The notes under the pieces: generated by a model
Databases searched by the model: none
What the model was told of the DNA's origin: nothing
The model's input: the letters and a program-made list of their open reading frames with translations, nothing else
Part shown: one piece after another, positions 21,273-30,375 of the stretch
How the letters are laid out: each line of letters begins with the position of its first letter
Position numbering within the stretch: the stretch's first letter is position 1
Assembly (NCBI RefSeq): GCF_004353225.1
Contig: NZ_CP037934.1
Location: 372,001 to 436,000 of the forward strand
DNA from: Marinobacter sp. JH2
Lineage (GTDB): Bacteria > Pseudomonadota > Gammaproteobacteria > Pseudomonadales > Oleiphilaceae
Length of the DNA stretch: 64,000 nt
Direction of reading: 5' to 3'
Position numbers and translations under genes: made by a program

Positions 21273-22097
21273 ATGATGAAGGTTGCTGCAATTCAAATGG
21301 TGAGTGGTCACGACAGTGCGGTCAATCTGGCGGAAGCTGCCCGCCTGCTCAAAGACGCTGCCGAGCGTGGCGCCAAGGTAGCCGTGTTGCCCGAGAACTT
21401 TGCCGTATTGGCCACCAGTCAGATGCGAGCCTGTGGTGAGCAAGAAGTGAGTGACAGTCCCGTGGTGAGGTATTTTCTTGCGGAGCAGGCCAGAACGCTC
21501 AAGCTTTGGATTGTCGGAGGCTCCATGCCTTTGGCGAATCGGCCGGATGGCTCAGCCATTGAGGATCGGGTGAGGGCAAGCTGTCTGGTGTTTGACGATC
21601 AGGGTCGCGAAGTTGCTCGCTATGACAAGATCCATCTGTTTGATGCCATGGTCGAAGACGCTCACGGCCAATATCGAGAATCCGACGCGTTCGAGCCCGG
21701 TGAGCAGGTGGTTACCATCGATACCCCGGCGGGCCGTTTGGGATTGGCGATCTGCTATGACTTACGGTTTCCCGAGTTGTTTCGCGCCCTCCGGGAGCAG
21801 GGGGCTGACTGGGTGTGTTTGCCTAGTGCATTCACTTGGCAAACCGGAGATGCTCATTGGCATGCGTTGATTCGCGCTCGGGCCATTGAAAATCAGGTAT
21901 GGGTAGTGGCACCGGGTCAGGGTGGTCAAAACAGTGAGCGCAGGCGAACCTTCGGCCACAGCCTGATATGCGATCCATGGGGCAAGGTAGTTGACGAAAT
22001 CGAAGAAGGGCCGGGCGTGGCTCTGGCCGATGTCAGTTTGGAACGCTTAAAACAAGTGCGGACGCGTATGCCGGTGTGGGAACACCGGCGCTTATAA
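21273..22097 (+). CDS. Carbon-nitrogen hydrolase, nitrilase superfamily (Nit1/YbeM-like)
   Basis: The 274-residue enzyme has the nitrilase Glu-Lys-Cys triad: E41 in LPENFAV, the lysine in YDKIHLFD and the cysteine in LAICYDLRFPE. The closest known group is the Nit1-type omega-amidase that removes deaminated glutathione, a metabolite-repair function; this assignment is inferred from the overall motif pattern. GGGAG precedes two adjacent ATG codons (21273, 21276). In Pseudomonas the next genes are tldD and yjgA in the same neighbourhood. Here no tldD is present and yjgA is convergent. Confidence 0.88.
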   Translation: MMKVAAIQMVSGHDSAVNLAEAARLLKDAAERGAKVAVLPENFAVLATSQMRACGEQEVSDSPVVRYFLAEQARTLKLWIVGGSMPLANRPDGSAIEDRVRASCLVFDDQGREVARYDKIHLFDAMVEDAHGQYRESDAFEPGEQVVTIDTPAGRLGLAICYDLRFPELFRALREQGADWVCLPSAFTWQTGDAHWHALIRARAIENQVWVVAPGQGGQNSERRRTFGHSLICDPWGKVVDEIEEGPGVALADVSLERLKQVRTRMPVWEHRRL

Positions 22098-22102
22098 AGG
22101 TC

Positions 22103-22120
22103 AGCAGCGTTAGCGCTGCT
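22103..22120. terminator. Hairpin at the convergent nitrilase / yjgA junction
   Basis: AGCAGCG-TTAG-CGCTGCT forms a 7-base-pair stem whose loop contains the yjgA stop codon, 6 bases past the nitrilase stop. It has no proper T-run on either strand, so intrinsic termination is uncertain. Its position between two convergent ends fits a bidirectional terminator or a 3'-end stabiliser. Confidence 0.4.
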
Positions 22121-22637
22121 CGGCTTCGTCAATCCATTCCCGAAGTGCGCGGAACAGCTTGCGGGACTGCCCGGTGTTGGTCTGCTTTTCGACTTCTTTG
22201 CGGGCGTTCCGCACGAGATTCCGCAGGTGCTGAACTTCTGCCATCGGACAGTAGTCGATAAACTCTCCTACTACCGAATCCCCTTCCGAAATCATCTTGT
22301 CGCGCCAGCGCTCCGCGAGATGGTGGCGGCGAGTATGCTCTTCGCTGCCCGCATAGAACGCATCAATTGTTTTACTGATGGTTTCGGGGTCGTCTTCCTG
22401 ACGGATGATTTTGCCGATGTATTGCAGATGCCGGCGGCGAGCTTCACGTTGAGTGATACGGCGTGACTCCAGAATGGCTCGTTGCAACCTGTCGCTTATC
22501 GGAAGCGTGGCGAGCTGATCTTCGTTCAGTTCCAGCATGCGCTTGCCGAGATCCTGCAATTCGTGCATCTCACGCTTCAATTGCGATTTACTGGGCCCCA
22601 GATATTCTGGAAGTTGGTCGTCAGTATGATCAGTCAT
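22110..22637 (-). CDS. yjgA: DarP/YjgA (DUF615), 50S ribosome biogenesis factor
   Basis: The 175-residue, highly charged, mostly helical protein belongs to the DUF615 family. E. coli YjgA (DarP) associates with late 50S subunit precursors and helps shape the peptidyl transferase centre. Family hallmarks are YLGPSKSQLKREMHELQDLG at the N-terminus, RRHLQYIGKIIRQED in the middle and QSRKLFRALREWI at the end. It lies 17 bases downstream of mgtE on the same strand and converges on the nitrilase gene. Confidence 0.95.
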   Translation of the reverse strand: MTDHTDDQLPEYLGPSKSQLKREMHELQDLGKRMLELNEDQLATLPISDRLQRAILESRRITQREARRRHLQYIGKIIRQEDDPETISKTIDAFYAGSEEHTRRHHLAERWRDKMISEGDSVVGEFIDYCPMAEVQHLRNLVRNARKEVEKQTNTGQSRKLFRALREWIDEAEQR

Positions 22638-22654
22638 GTTGTCTATCGATTCTG

Positions 22655-24016
22655 TCAGGCGTAAAAGAGGGTGGCCAATCCCAGAAAGGCCATGAAGCCA
22701 ACAACATCAGTCACCGTTGTCAGAATAACACCGCCGGCGAGGGCCGGGTCAATGTTACGGGACTTCAAAAACAGCGGCAGTACGGTGCCAGCCACGGTGG
22801 CTGCGACCAGGTTGATCACCAGAGCGGCCGCAATCACGCCGCCGATCATCCAGTCACCGAACCAAAGAATGGCCGCGGTGGCGACGACACCGGCCCATAA
22901 AAGTCCGTTAAGGATACCGGAGAGCAGCTCTCGATTCAGCAGCCACGCCACGTTTACGCTGCTGATTTGTCCCACGGCCATGCCCCGAATCACCAGCGTA
23001 AGCGTTTGACTGCCTGCAATGCCGCCCATGCTCGCGACAATGGGCATAAGAACGGCCAATGCAACCACTTTGGCGATGGTCTCTTCAAACAGCCCGATCA
23101 CGGCCGAAGCGGTAAATGCGGTCAGTAGATTGATGCCCAGCCAAACTGCCCGACGACGGGTGGTTTTCATCACCGGGGCGAAGGTGTCTTCATCCTCATC
23201 AAGACCGGCCAGGCTCATCAGGGAGTGGTCGGCGTCTTCACGAATAACATCTACTACGTCATCGATCGTGATACGGCCCAGCAGTTTGTTGTGCTCGTTA
23301 ACGACCGGAGCTGTGATCAGGTCATAGCGTTCAAACAGGGTGGCTACTTTGGTGTCGGACAGGCTCACCGGAATGGGTTCAATGTCGGTGTCCATGACCT
23401 CGCGGACCGTAGACGCGGGGTTGGATACCAGCATGCGGGTGATGGCCAGTGTGCCGATAAACTCATCCCGTCGGTTAACCACGATCAGGCTGTCGGTCAT
23501 AGGTGGCAGGCTACGGTGACGGCGTAAATAACGCAGGACCACGTCGATACTGATGTCCGGACGTACCGTAATGGTGTCCGTGTTCATCAACCCGCCTGCG
23601 GTGTCTTCGGGATAGGAGAGAACTTCCTCTACCCGCTGCCGGTCTTGTTCGTCCATGGTGTCCAGTACTTCAAGGATCACCGTGTCCGGTAGCTGTTGAA
23701 GCAGGTCGGCGAGGTCATCCGACTCGAAATCTTCAATAATGTCAGCCAGTTCCTGAGCGTTAAACTTGCTCAGGAAATACCCTCGGATATCGTCACCAAG
23801 GTGCTGGAGAACTTCGCCCTCTAGTTGCTTATCAACCAGATTCCACAGCAAAGCCCGCTGACGAGGCGGGGAGGATTCCAGAAGGTGGGCGATATCACTG
23901 GGACTGAGGCCGCCGTTCAGGATGCGCGAAACCTGTTTGAGCGCGCCACTATCCAGAGCCTCGCTCAGGGAGCGGAGTCTCTGATGGGCCTGGCTTTGTT
24001 CCAGAATATCAGACAT
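22655..24016 (-). CDS. mgtE: Magnesium transporter MgtE
   Basis: MgtE is a homodimeric magnesium channel gated by cytosolic magnesium. The 453-residue product has the MgtE N-domain (about residues 20-125, with acidic FESDDLADLLQQLP), a pair of CBS domains (about 125-260, with PEDTAGGLMNTD), and five membrane helices from about 285. The pore motif region MPIVASMGGIAGSQT is intact. GGTGG lies upstream of the ATG at 24016. It follows ptsO by 86 bases in a leftward series. A role linking magnesium to the nitrogen PTS is not implied by sequence. Confidence 0.95.
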   Translation of the reverse strand: MSDILEQSQAHQRLRSLSEALDSGALKQVSRILNGGLSPSDIAHLLESSPPRQRALLWNLVDKQLEGEVLQHLGDDIRGYFLSKFNAQELADIIEDFESDDLADLLQQLPDTVILEVLDTMDEQDRQRVEEVLSYPEDTAGGLMNTDTITVRPDISIDVVLRYLRRHRSLPPMTDSLIVVNRRDEFIGTLAITRMLVSNPASTVREVMDTDIEPIPVSLSDTKVATLFERYDLITAPVVNEHNKLLGRITIDDVVDVIREDADHSLMSLAGLDEDEDTFAPVMKTTRRRAVWLGINLLTAFTASAVIGLFEETIAKVVALAVLMPIVASMGGIAGSQTLTLVIRGMAVGQISSVNVAWLLNRELLSGILNGLLWAGVVATAAILWFGDWMIGGVIAAALVINLVAATVAGTVLPLFLKSRNIDPALAGGVILTTVTDVVGFMAFLGLATLFYA

Positions 24017-24102
24017 GGATCCACCTACGGTCAGAAAACCTCCGTATTATAGCGGAGTTAGCGAGCATCGGTGAGGGGTAGTTGTAGGTGAATTGCGAAG
24101 AA

Positions 24103-24372
24103 TCAGCCGCCTTCGCCGAAATAATCGGCAATCAGCTCGGTGAGTGCATCGATGGCCTCTCGTTCGTCCGGGCCGTCAGCAATCAGTTCAACGGTAGTGC
24201 CTTGGCTGGCCGCAAGCATCATGACCTGCATGATGTTTTTTGCATTGACCTTGCGGTCATCTCGGCTGATCCAGACGTGGGCTTCGTGCTCAGAGGCGGT
24301 GGCGACCAGTTTTGCGGTAGCTCGGGCGTGCAAGCCGAGCTTGTTGATAATCGTAACGGTGCGTCTGATCAT
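24103..24372 (-). CDS. ptsO: Phosphocarrier protein NPr (HPr family)
   Basis: This 89-residue HPr-like protein is the phosphocarrier of the nitrogen phosphotransferase system. It passes phosphate from EI-Ntr (PtsP) to PtsN. The phosphorylatable histidine H15 is in NKLGLHARATAKLV, and the second HPr motif NAKNIMQVMML is present. Context decides NPr over the sugar-PTS HPr: it sits immediately downstream of rapZ and ptsN near rpoN, the standard order for PTS-Ntr, with no sugar EII gene nearby. Confidence 0.95.
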   Translation of the reverse strand: MIRRTVTIINKLGLHARATAKLVATASEHEAHVWISRDDRKVNAKNIMQVMMLAASQGTTVELIADGPDEREAIDALTELIADYFGEGG

Positions 24373-24378
24373 GGCGAA

Positions 24379-25260
24379 TCAGATTTCCCCTCTGGCCTGC
24401 AGGTGAGGCAACTCGGAGTGGCGAACCTGTACGTTACGGTACTTTTTCGCGAAGTGTTTGGTCAGTTGCTCAGAGACGTACACTGATCGGTGTTGGCCGC
24501 CGGTGCAACCGATGGAGATGGTCATATAGCTGCGGTTGCTGTCTGCAAAGGAAGGTAGCCAGGAATCCAGAAATCCAATGATGTCGTTGACCATCTTCTG
24601 GCTTAACGGTTCACGTTCGAGGAAGTCGATGACCGGTTGATCGATGCCTGTGTACTTGCGCAGGCTGGTGTCCCAATAGGGATTGGGAAGGCATCGGACA
24701 TCGAATACGTAATCGGAGTCCACGGGGACACCGTGCTTGAAGCCAAACGATTGAACCAATAACGCTAATTCTTGATCTTTCCGACCGGCAACCCGCTGCT
24801 TGACCATGTCACGCAGTTCGTACATGGATAAGCCTGTGGTATTTACATACAGGTCGGCCAGCCGGGATAAAGGCTCGAGTAGCGTTTTTTCGTAGGACAC
24901 CGCTTCAGGGAGGGATGTTTTGTCATCACTGAGCGGGTGTTTGCGTCGAGTCGCATGAAAACGTTGCAGCAGGGTTTGCTCGTCGGCATCCAGAAATATG
25001 ATCTCGACATCGATGCCGGTGCTTTTGAGTTGGCTGTAAATCGCCTCAAAGTTGGCCAGCTCGCCGGAAAGGTTCCGCGCGTCAATGCTGGCCGCCATTT
25101 TTCGCAGGCGAGTGGTCGCCTCCTGAGAGGCTTCTTGCGTCAAAGGGAAGAGAAGCCCGATGGGGAGGTTGTCGATGCAGTAAAACCCCAAATCTTCCAG
25201 TACGTGCAGGGCGGTACTTTTGCCCGAACCTGAGCGGCCGCTGACGATAATCAGCTTCAT
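24379..25260 (-). CDS. rapZ: RNase adapter / nucleotide-binding protein RapZ
   Basis: The 293-residue product has an N-terminal P-loop kinase-like domain with GRSGSGKST (residues 8-16) and the C-terminal domain with SIGCTGGQHRSVYVSE. In E. coli that C-terminal domain senses glucosamine-6-phosphate and delivers GlmZ to RNase E. The ATG at 25260 has GAGGAAT upstream. It lies 42 bases after ptsN and 6 bases before ptsO. Whether a GlmY/GlmZ-type RNA exists in this organism is not visible here, so the RNA target is unknown. Confidence 0.95.
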   Translation of the reverse strand: MKLIIVSGRSGSGKSTALHVLEDLGFYCIDNLPIGLLFPLTQEASQEATTRLRKMAASIDARNLSGELANFEAIYSQLKSTGIDVEIIFLDADEQTLLQRFHATRRKHPLSDDKTSLPEAVSYEKTLLEPLSRLADLYVNTTGLSMYELRDMVKQRVAGRKDQELALLVQSFGFKHGVPVDSDYVFDVRCLPNPYWDTSLRKYTGIDQPVIDFLEREPLSQKMVNDIIGFLDSWLPSFADSNRSYMTISIGCTGGQHRSVYVSEQLTKHFAKKYRNVQVRHSELPHLQARGEI

Positions 25261-25302
25261 AACAGTATTCCTCTCATGCTGCGCGCTTTTGCTGAACTCG
25301 TA

Positions 25303-25773
25303 TCAATTATGACTTGAAGTCATGGCCCTGTGCAGGCTCTCGGTCTCCTGGCACTGGCGCAGCTTTTCGCAAAAAGAGCTTTCATTAAACTTTTCAGCAA
25401 GCTGACTGAGCAACTCCAGGTGTTCGCTGGTCGCCTCTTTAGGCACAATCAAGGCGAAAACAATATCGACCGGTTGGTTGTCGATGGAATCGAAATCGAC
25501 CGGTTCGGCCAGTGTCATCAAAACGCCAATGACTCTGTCTAGCCCAGCCAGACGGCAATGAGGGATCGCTATGCCTTCGCCTATGCCAGTACTGCCCAGC
25601 CGTTCTCGTGACACCAGGTTATTGAAAATATCTGTATCGTTGAGACTTTCATCCTGTTGGTGAATGTACTCAGCGATAAACTCCAATACACGCTTTTTGC
25701 TTGACGCTGCAACACGGCACAGGGTCAGTTCTGGAGCCAGAATGTTGTCGATGGTCAGGGATGAATCGCTCAT
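25303..25773 (-). CDS. ptsN: Nitrogen-regulatory PTS enzyme IIA (PtsN)
   Basis: The 156-residue EIIA-Ntr receives phosphate from NPr. In relatives its phosphorylation state regulates potassium transport, sigma-54-linked functions and other targets by protein-protein contact. The phosphorylated histidine is H72 in GIAIPHCR, within the PTS_EIIA type-2 fold. An intrinsic terminator lies between hpf and this gene, so ptsN may be transcribed partly from its own promoter or by read-through from rpoN-hpf. Confidence 0.96.
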   Translation of the reverse strand: MSDSSLTIDNILAPELTLCRVAASSKKRVLEFIAEYIHQQDESLNDTDIFNNLVSRERLGSTGIGEGIAIPHCRLAGLDRVIGVLMTLAEPVDFDSIDNQPVDIVFALIVPKEATSEHLELLSQLAEKFNESSFCEKLRQCQETESLHRAMTSSHN

Positions 25774-25792
25774 AGATCGACTTCATTTCCGT

Positions 25793-25831
25793 AAAAAAAA
25801 GGCTGCGGCCGGATAATACTCCTGCCGCAGC
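25793..25831 (-). terminator. Intrinsic terminator between hpf and ptsN
   Basis: Read on the minus strand, GCTGCGGC-N14-GCCGCAGC forms an 8-base-pair stem with extra pairs inside the loop. It is followed, after one base pair of linker, by eight T (the A8 at 25793-25800). This is a textbook rho-independent terminator located 46 bases after the hpf stop. Confidence 0.88.
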
Positions 25832-25876
25832 ACGTTTTATTGAAACGCCCGGTTTGGTTTCACGCTAACAGGCGCG

Positions 25877-26179
25877 TTAACCGTTACCTTGCATCCGGGC
25901 AACTGTTTTCTCTTTATGTTTGAGGATCTGACGGTCGAGTTTATCGACCAGGCCGTCGATGGCGGCGTACATATCCTCGTTTTCAGCCTTTGCGTGAATT
26001 TCGCCACCAATCACGTGGAGGGTAGCTTCGGCCATCTGGCGAACTTTCTCAACTTCCAGCGTCACCTGACAATTACTGATGTGGTCAAAGTGTCGCTCAA
26101 GCTTATCAAACTTGGTGGTTACGTAATCCTTTAATGCGGGAGTCAGTTCTACATGATGGCCTGAAATATTGAGTTGCAT
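25877..26179 (-). CDS. hpf: Ribosome hibernation promoting factor, short form
   Basis: The 100-residue protein is of the short HPF/YfiA type (about 95-110 residues, no C-terminal dimerisation domain). In stationary phase it binds the 30S decoding region and, with RMF, produces inactive 100S ribosomes. The start QLNISGHHVELTPALKDYV and the central EVEKVRQMAEATLHV match the family. A strong CAGGAGAAG ribosome site precedes the ATG at 26179. It follows rpoN by 71 bases, which include two small stem-loops, and ends before a strong terminator. Confidence 0.96.
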   Translation of the reverse strand: MQLNISGHHVELTPALKDYVTTKFDKLERHFDHISNCQVTLEVEKVRQMAEATLHVIGGEIHAKAENEDMYAAIDGLVDKLDRQILKHKEKTVARMQGNG

Positions 26180-26250
26180 AGGCTTCTCCTGTTGTCATAT
26201 AGCCGGCTTTTGCCGGACTGAGTGTCAGCACCTCTTGTACTGACGAATCC

Positions 26251-27783
26251 TTAAACCAAACGCTTACGCTCGTTCGAGGGTGGGATATGCATCGCCTCCC
26301 TGTACTTGGCTACCGTACGTCGGGCAACATTGATTCCCTGTTCTCCTAGCATGGCTGCAATTTTGCTATCACTCAATGGCTTTTTTGGAGTTTCGTCCGC
26401 AATCAGTTTTTTGATCATCGCACGAATCGCCGTTGAGGAACATTCTCCACCCTCGGCCGTGCCCACGTGGCTGGAGAAAAAGTATTTGAGTTCAAAAATA
26501 CCCCGTGGTGTATGCATGTATTTTTGCGTGGTAACCCGCGAGATGGTCGACTCGTGCATATCGACCGCTTGGGCGATGTCCGACAGAATGAGCGGCTTCA
26601 TGGCTTCGTCACCATGATCCAGAAAACCCTGCTGGTATTCCACAATGCGAGTGGCCACTTTGAGCAAGGTTTCGTTCCGGCTCTGGAGGCTTTTAATAAA
26701 CCACTTGGCCTCTTGCAACTGGTCACGCATGTAGGTGTTGTCTGCGCTGCTATCTGCCCGACGTATGAGTGAAGCATAGCTCGCGTTTACGCGAATGCGC
26801 GGGGCAATTTCCGGGTTGAGTTCGACGCGCCATCGGCCTTCGTGTTTGCGTACGATGACATCCGGGATGACATAGTCCGGTTCTGTGCGATCGACGCTGT
26901 CACCCGGCGTTGGGTTCAGGCTGGTGATCAGCCCCAACACTTCTTTCAGTTGATCTTCTTTCAGGCGGCTGCGGCGAAGCAACTGAGCGTAGTCACGGTT
27001 GCCTAACAAATGCAGGAACTGGGTGACCACGAGCTTGGCTTGGCGAAGCCAAAGCGTGTCTGGTGGCAGTTGGCTAAGTTGGATCAGTAGGCAGTCTTGC
27101 AGGTCTCGTGCAAACACACCGGGCGGATCAAAATGCTGGAGCCGGCGCAGAACCGCCTGAACCTCGTCGAGTTCCAGCGGATCTTCTTCTGAGCTTTCAA
27201 ATAAGCCGGAGTGGATCTCTTCGATGGAAGACGTTAAATACCCCCGGTCATCAACGGCGTCCAACAAGGCATGGGCGATCGCTTGATCCCGTTCGCTGAG
27301 CGGAGTCAGGTTCAGCTGCCATTCCAGATGATCGTGCAGGGTCTCGCTCGGTGAGTTCCGGGTTTCGAAGTCAGAATCGTTTTCATCGTCGCCACGGCTG
27401 GCAGGAGCCGGTGCCGACTGGTAAATGTCATCCCAAGCGGTATCAACCGGCAGATCGTCGGGGATGTTATCGGGTGTTTGATCTTCCGCGGACCAGTCGG
27501 GTGCGGTTTCTGATTCGTCCCAATCCGAACTTGGCGGCTCGGCAGCCGACTCTTCCTGAGCTGTTGCGGTTTCGTGCTGCTCTTCGTGGCCGTTTTCTTG
27601 CTGATCGGTGGAATCCGCCTGATCGTCGTCCTCGGAGGTTTCCAGCATGGGGTTTGAATCGAGTGCTTGCTGGATTTCCTGCTGTAGATCCAGCGTGGAA
27701 AGCTGCAATAGCCGAATGGCTTGTTGCAGCTGGGGTGTCATGGTTAGGCTTTGGCCCATTTTAAGCTGTAATGAGGCTTTCAT
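26251..27783 (-). CDS. rpoN: RNA polymerase sigma-54 factor RpoN
   Basis: This alternative sigma factor recognises GG-N10-GC (-24/-12) promoters and needs an AAA+ activator. Region I is glutamine- and leucine-rich ([22 protein letters not shown]) and region II strongly acidic. The core-binding and DNA-binding regions follow, with the RpoN box [10 protein letters not shown] near the C-terminus. The start is taken at 27783 ([10 protein letters not shown]); another ATG lies two codons upstream at 27789. It is the head of rpoN-hpf and follows lptB after 176 bases, the conserved order in gammaproteobacteria. PilB/C and PilZ-type functions in this window are often sigma-54 linked, but no -24/-12 site was identified here. 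Confidence 0.97.
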   Translation of the reverse strand: MKASLQLKMGQSLTMTPQLQQAIRLLQLSTLDLQQEIQQALDSNPMLETSEDDDQADSTDQQENGHEEQHETATAQEESAAEPPSSDWDESETAPDWSAEDQTPDNIPDDLPVDTAWDDIYQSAPAPASRGDDENDSDFETRNSPSETLHDHLEWQLNLTPLSERDQAIAHALLDAVDDRGYLTSSIEEIHSGLFESSEEDPLELDEVQAVLRRLQHFDPPGVFARDLQDCLLIQLSQLPPDTLWLRQAKLVVTQFLHLLGNRDYAQLLRRSRLKEDQLKEVLGLITSLNPTPGDSVDRTEPDYVIPDVIVRKHEGRWRVELNPEIAPRIRVNASYASLIRRADSSADNTYMRDQLQEAKWFIKSLQSRNETLLKVATRIVEYQQGFLDHGDEAMKPLILSDIAQAVDMHESTISRVTTQKYMHTPRGIFELKYFFSSHVGTAEGGECSSTAIRAMIKKLIADETPKKPLSDSKIAAMLGEQGINVARRTVAKYREAMHIPPSNERKRLV

Positions 27784-27892
27784 AACCATGGCTTAATATC
27801 CATAACGTGCTCGCATCCTGATCAAAAACATTGCTTGCAAATATAAAAAATTGTTGTGCGCTGGTGACTTACAGTGCTTGGTCAACAATATA

Positions 27893-27920
27893 AGCAAGTA
27901 CCCTGCCGAGTTTACTTGCT
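27893..27920. repeat. Inverted repeat upstream of rpoN
   Basis: AGCAAGTA (27893-27900) and TACTTGCT (27913-27920) are perfect 8-base arms with a 12-base loop in the lptB-rpoN gap. It could be a weak hairpin ending the lpt transcript or an operator for rpoN; there is no T-run. Confidence 0.4.
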
Positions 27921-27965
27921 AGCGTTCAGCAAAACAATCAGCCCGGCCTTCAGGTCTACGATTGT

Positions 27966-28691
27966 CTATAGTCGGAACTCATCTCCAAGGTAGACTTCTT
28001 TCACTTGTTGGTTGGATAGAATGGCGTCTGCGTTGCCCGATGCGATGATGTGTCCGCCGGACACAATGTAGGCATTCTCACAAATATCCAGGGTTTCGCG
28101 TACGTTGTGGTCGGTGATAAGAACGCCGATGCCTTTGTCGCGCAGGTGCCGAATGATGTGTTTGATGTCGCTGACTGAAATGGGGTCTACGCCAGCAAAG
28201 GGTTCGTCCAGAAGGATGAACGCAGGTTCCATGGCCAAGGCACGGGCAATTTCTACGCGGCGGCGTTCCCCACCAGAGAGTGCCATGCCCACGCTGTCGC
28301 GAATGTGAGTGATGTGAAATTCTTCCAGTAGTTCTTCGAGCTTCGCCTCACGATCCGCTTTGGAAAGCGCTTTGCGGGTTTCCAGGATAGCCATGATGTT
28401 GTCGCGCACGGTCAGTTTGCGAAAGACCGATGCCTCCTGTGGCAAGTAGCCGATGCCTTTTTGAGCGCGCCCGTGCATAGGCAGGGGGGTAATGTCGTTG
28501 TTGTCGATGGTGATGCGGCCGTGGTCAGCGGGAACCAGCCCGACGATCATGTAAAAACAGGTGGTTTTACCAGCACCGTTGGGGCCCAGCAATCCGACGA
28601 TTTCACCGGAACGAATCTCCAGAGAAACATCCAGAACCACTTTTTTCTGCTTGTAGCTTTTGGCCAGATTGCTGGCCCTGAGAACTGCCAT
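27966..28691 (-). CDS. lptB: LPS export ABC transporter ATPase LptB
   Basis: This cytoplasmic ATPase of LptB2FGC powers extraction of lipopolysaccharide from the inner membrane. The 241-residue product has Walker [10 protein letters not shown] (residues 36-44), signature LSGGERRR, Walker B with [11 protein letters not shown] and a switch histidine in ITDHNVRET. It lies 13 bases downstream of lptA. LptF and LptG are not in this window, as usual, since they are encoded elsewhere in related genomes. Confidence 0.97.
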   Translation of the reverse strand: MAVLRASNLAKSYKQKKVVLDVSLEIRSGEIVGLLGPNGAGKTTCFYMIVGLVPADHGRITIDNNDITPLPMHGRAQKGIGYLPQEASVFRKLTVRDNIMAILETRKALSKADREAKLEELLEEFHITHIRDSVGMALSGGERRRVEIARALAMEPAFILLDEPFAGVDPISVSDIKHIIRHLRDKGIGVLITDHNVRETLDICENAYIVSGGHIIASGNADAILSNQQVKEVYLGDEFRL

Positions 28692-28704
28692 CAGAACTTT
28701 CCCG

Positions 28705-29226
28705 TTATTGACCTGAGCTGCGAGGCTGAATCACCATTTCTACGCGGCCTGAGTTTGTGCCCTCAGGATTGCCGCCTTCTGCTGTAACCACTCGATTCAC
28801 GGTGTCGTAGTGAATGATGTCGCCCCGGAACGTACTGCCACCTTGTTCGATCAAGGCCTCTCGTTCAAAGGTTAACTGGCTGTCTTTGGCAGACCAAGTG
28901 ATGTTCAGCGCTTCGGCATTAATGACCGCCGTTTGGTCTTGGGACGGTTGGCGGTATACGGCGGGAGAGCCGCTCGCTTCAATTCGACTAAGGCCTTGTG
29001 GGCTGCGATAAAGCACAACCCGTTCCGCATCCAGTTGTACGTTACCTTGCACCAATTCCACGGCTCCGGTGTAGATGGCCGTTCCGGCACTGTCATCCAA
29101 TCGCGCTGAGTTGGCGCTGACTTTGATGGGCTCGTCAGAGTTCAACGTGAAGGCGGCTGCTGGGGCAGCAATAAATGCGGCTGCCAGAACCAGCGGAAAA
29201 AGAAGTCGGTTACCTGATGGGATCAT
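28705..29226 (-). CDS. lptA: LPS transport periplasmic protein LptA
   Basis: This periplasmic OstA-like bridge protein carries lipopolysaccharide from LptC to LptD. The 173-residue precursor has a signal peptide with cleavage likely after AAA near residue 25. The mature part is an OstA/LptA jelly-roll domain ([20 protein letters not shown] onward). The ATG at 29226 overlaps the end of lptC by 17 bases. The glycine-rich C-terminal tail ([15 protein letters not shown]) is short and probably flexible. Confidence 0.95.
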   Translation of the reverse strand: MIPSGNRLLFPLVLAAAFIAAPAAAFTLNSDEPIKVSANSARLDDSAGTAIYTGAVELVQGNVQLDAERVVLYRSPQGLSRIEASGSPAVYRQPSQDQTAVINAEALNITWSAKDSQLTFEREALIEQGGSTFRGDIIHYDTVNRVVTAEGGNPEGTNSGRVEMVIQPRSSGQ

Positions 29227-29809
29227 AATGCCCTTCCACTTGGGAATTGAGTTCCAGAATGCGGTCGTCCAGCCAGGCTTTCATGCCTGTAGCTTTGGTG
29301 GTTCCGTGTGGTTCAGTGATGATCACCGGTTGGTCGGTGTACACGGTACCTTCGGTGTTGTTCAGGGTCAGTTCGTCGGTTTCAAACGTGGTGTCGGAGC
29401 CTTGAAGCTGACGGTGAATCACGACGTTGCCGTTCAGATTCACCAAATCATCATTTTGCAGAAGGCTACCCTGATCCGCTTCAACATTCCACGGCACCGG
29501 ATCGCCTTCACCGTGCAGGGTAGCGCGGGGCTGCTCCATGACAGCAAGATTTCGGCTCTCGAACTGCTCAATGCGCGGGCTGGTCATGCGGATTTTCGGG
29601 CTGCCCTCTGTGTCCCAGGTCCGGTAATCGGCCTGAATGATGAAACCGTCCGGTTCGGCCGGGCCCCGCAGTTCCTCCGCTTTTTCTTGACCGCCGGGCG
29701 GCTCGTCACTTTGCCACATCAGAAATAAGGTGGCTGCAATCGTGCCGCCCAATGCCAGTGTCCGGGCCCAGGCTTTACCTTTTCCGGGGCTGAACAGTCG
29801 GGCGATCAC
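29210..29809 (-). CDS. lptC: LPS export ABC transporter periplasmic protein LptC
   Basis: This bitopic inner-membrane protein receives lipopolysaccharide from LptBFG and hands it to LptA. The 199-residue product has one N-terminal helix (LALGGTIAATLFLMW) and an LptC beta-jelly-roll domain. The GTG at 29809 is chosen because it overlaps the kdsC stop codon (GTGA), giving MIARLFSPGK as the start. The frame is open to 29920, but that extension lies inside kdsC and has no family similarity. kdsC-lptC-lptA-lptB form overlapping or closely spaced genes. Confidence 0.93.
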   Translation of the reverse strand: MIARLFSPGKGKAWARTLALGGTIAATLFLMWQSDEPPGGQEKAEELRGPAEPDGFIIQADYRTWDTEGSPKIRMTSPRIEQFESRNLAVMEQPRATLHGEGDPVPWNVEADQGSLLQNDDLVNLNGNVVIHRQLQGSDTTFETDELTLNNTEGTVYTDQPVIITEPHGTTKATGMKAWLDDRILELNSQVEGHYDPIR

Positions 29810-30375
29810 GATTTTACGCTCATATAAGGTTTCAGGGTTGCGGCGAGCCGGTCTTGCGACCAGAGAATCAGGTCGCAGGCTTCTCGCACTGCACCGCTGC
29901 CACCAGCCACCGTAGTGCAATAGTCCGCATGTTGTCTGACCAGCCAGTAACCGTTTGGTACGGTGATGCCAAGGCCGGCGAATTGCAGTGCCGGGAGGTC
30001 TGGTAAGTCGTCGCCCATGTAAGCGATTTGTTCTGGCGAGATGTCCATATTGGCCACCAGCTCCTGCAGGGCAACTTTCTTGTCTTCCCGCCCTTGCATC
30101 AGGTGGCTGATGCCCAAATCGTTCATGCGTTTTTCGGTCAAAGGTGAGCGCCTGCCGGTGATGACGGCAACCGTGATGCCTGAGCTCATCAGTTGCTTCA
30201 GCCCCAAGCCATCGAGAATGTTAAAGGTTTTTAGTTCGTCCCCGCTTGCGCTGAAGTAAAGCTTTCCGTCACTCATAATGCCGTCCACATCAAACGCAAT
30301 GAGCTTGATAGCAGCGGCTTTTGTAAGGATCTCGTCGCTCCAGTGCTGGCGAAGGGGTGGGGTTAGTTCTGGCAT
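29806..30375 (-). CDS. kdsC: 3-deoxy-D-manno-octulosonate 8-phosphate phosphatase KdsC
   Basis: This HAD-superfamily phosphatase removes the phosphate from KDO-8-phosphate to give KDO for the LPS inner core. The 189-residue length is typical. The nucleophile and acid aspartates are D29 and D31 in FDVDGIMSDG, with the later GDDLPDLPAL metal motif. Its ATG shares a base with the kdsD stop (TAATG). Grouping with kdsD and lptCAB puts KDO synthesis and LPS export in one operon. Confidence 0.97.
   Translation of the reverse strand: MPELTPPLRQHWSDEILTKAAAIKLIAFDVDGIMSDGKLYFSASGDELKTFNILDGLGLKQLMSSGITVAVITGRRSPLTEKRMNDLGISHLMQGREDKKVALQELVANMDISPEQIAYMGDDLPDLPALQFAGLGITVPNGYWLVRQHADYCTTVAGGSGAVREACDLILWSQDRLAATLKPYMSVKS

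Noticed and set aside
25793..25831. Riboswitch or leader attenuator for ptsN
   Set aside because: The structure is a simple stem with a T-run directly after hpf. No leader peptide or alternative pairing was visible, so a terminator is the simpler reading.
29810..29920. Longer LptC starting inside kdsC
   Set aside because: The extension lies wholly within the kdsC coding region. The GTG overlapping the kdsC stop gives the normal LptC length and topology.
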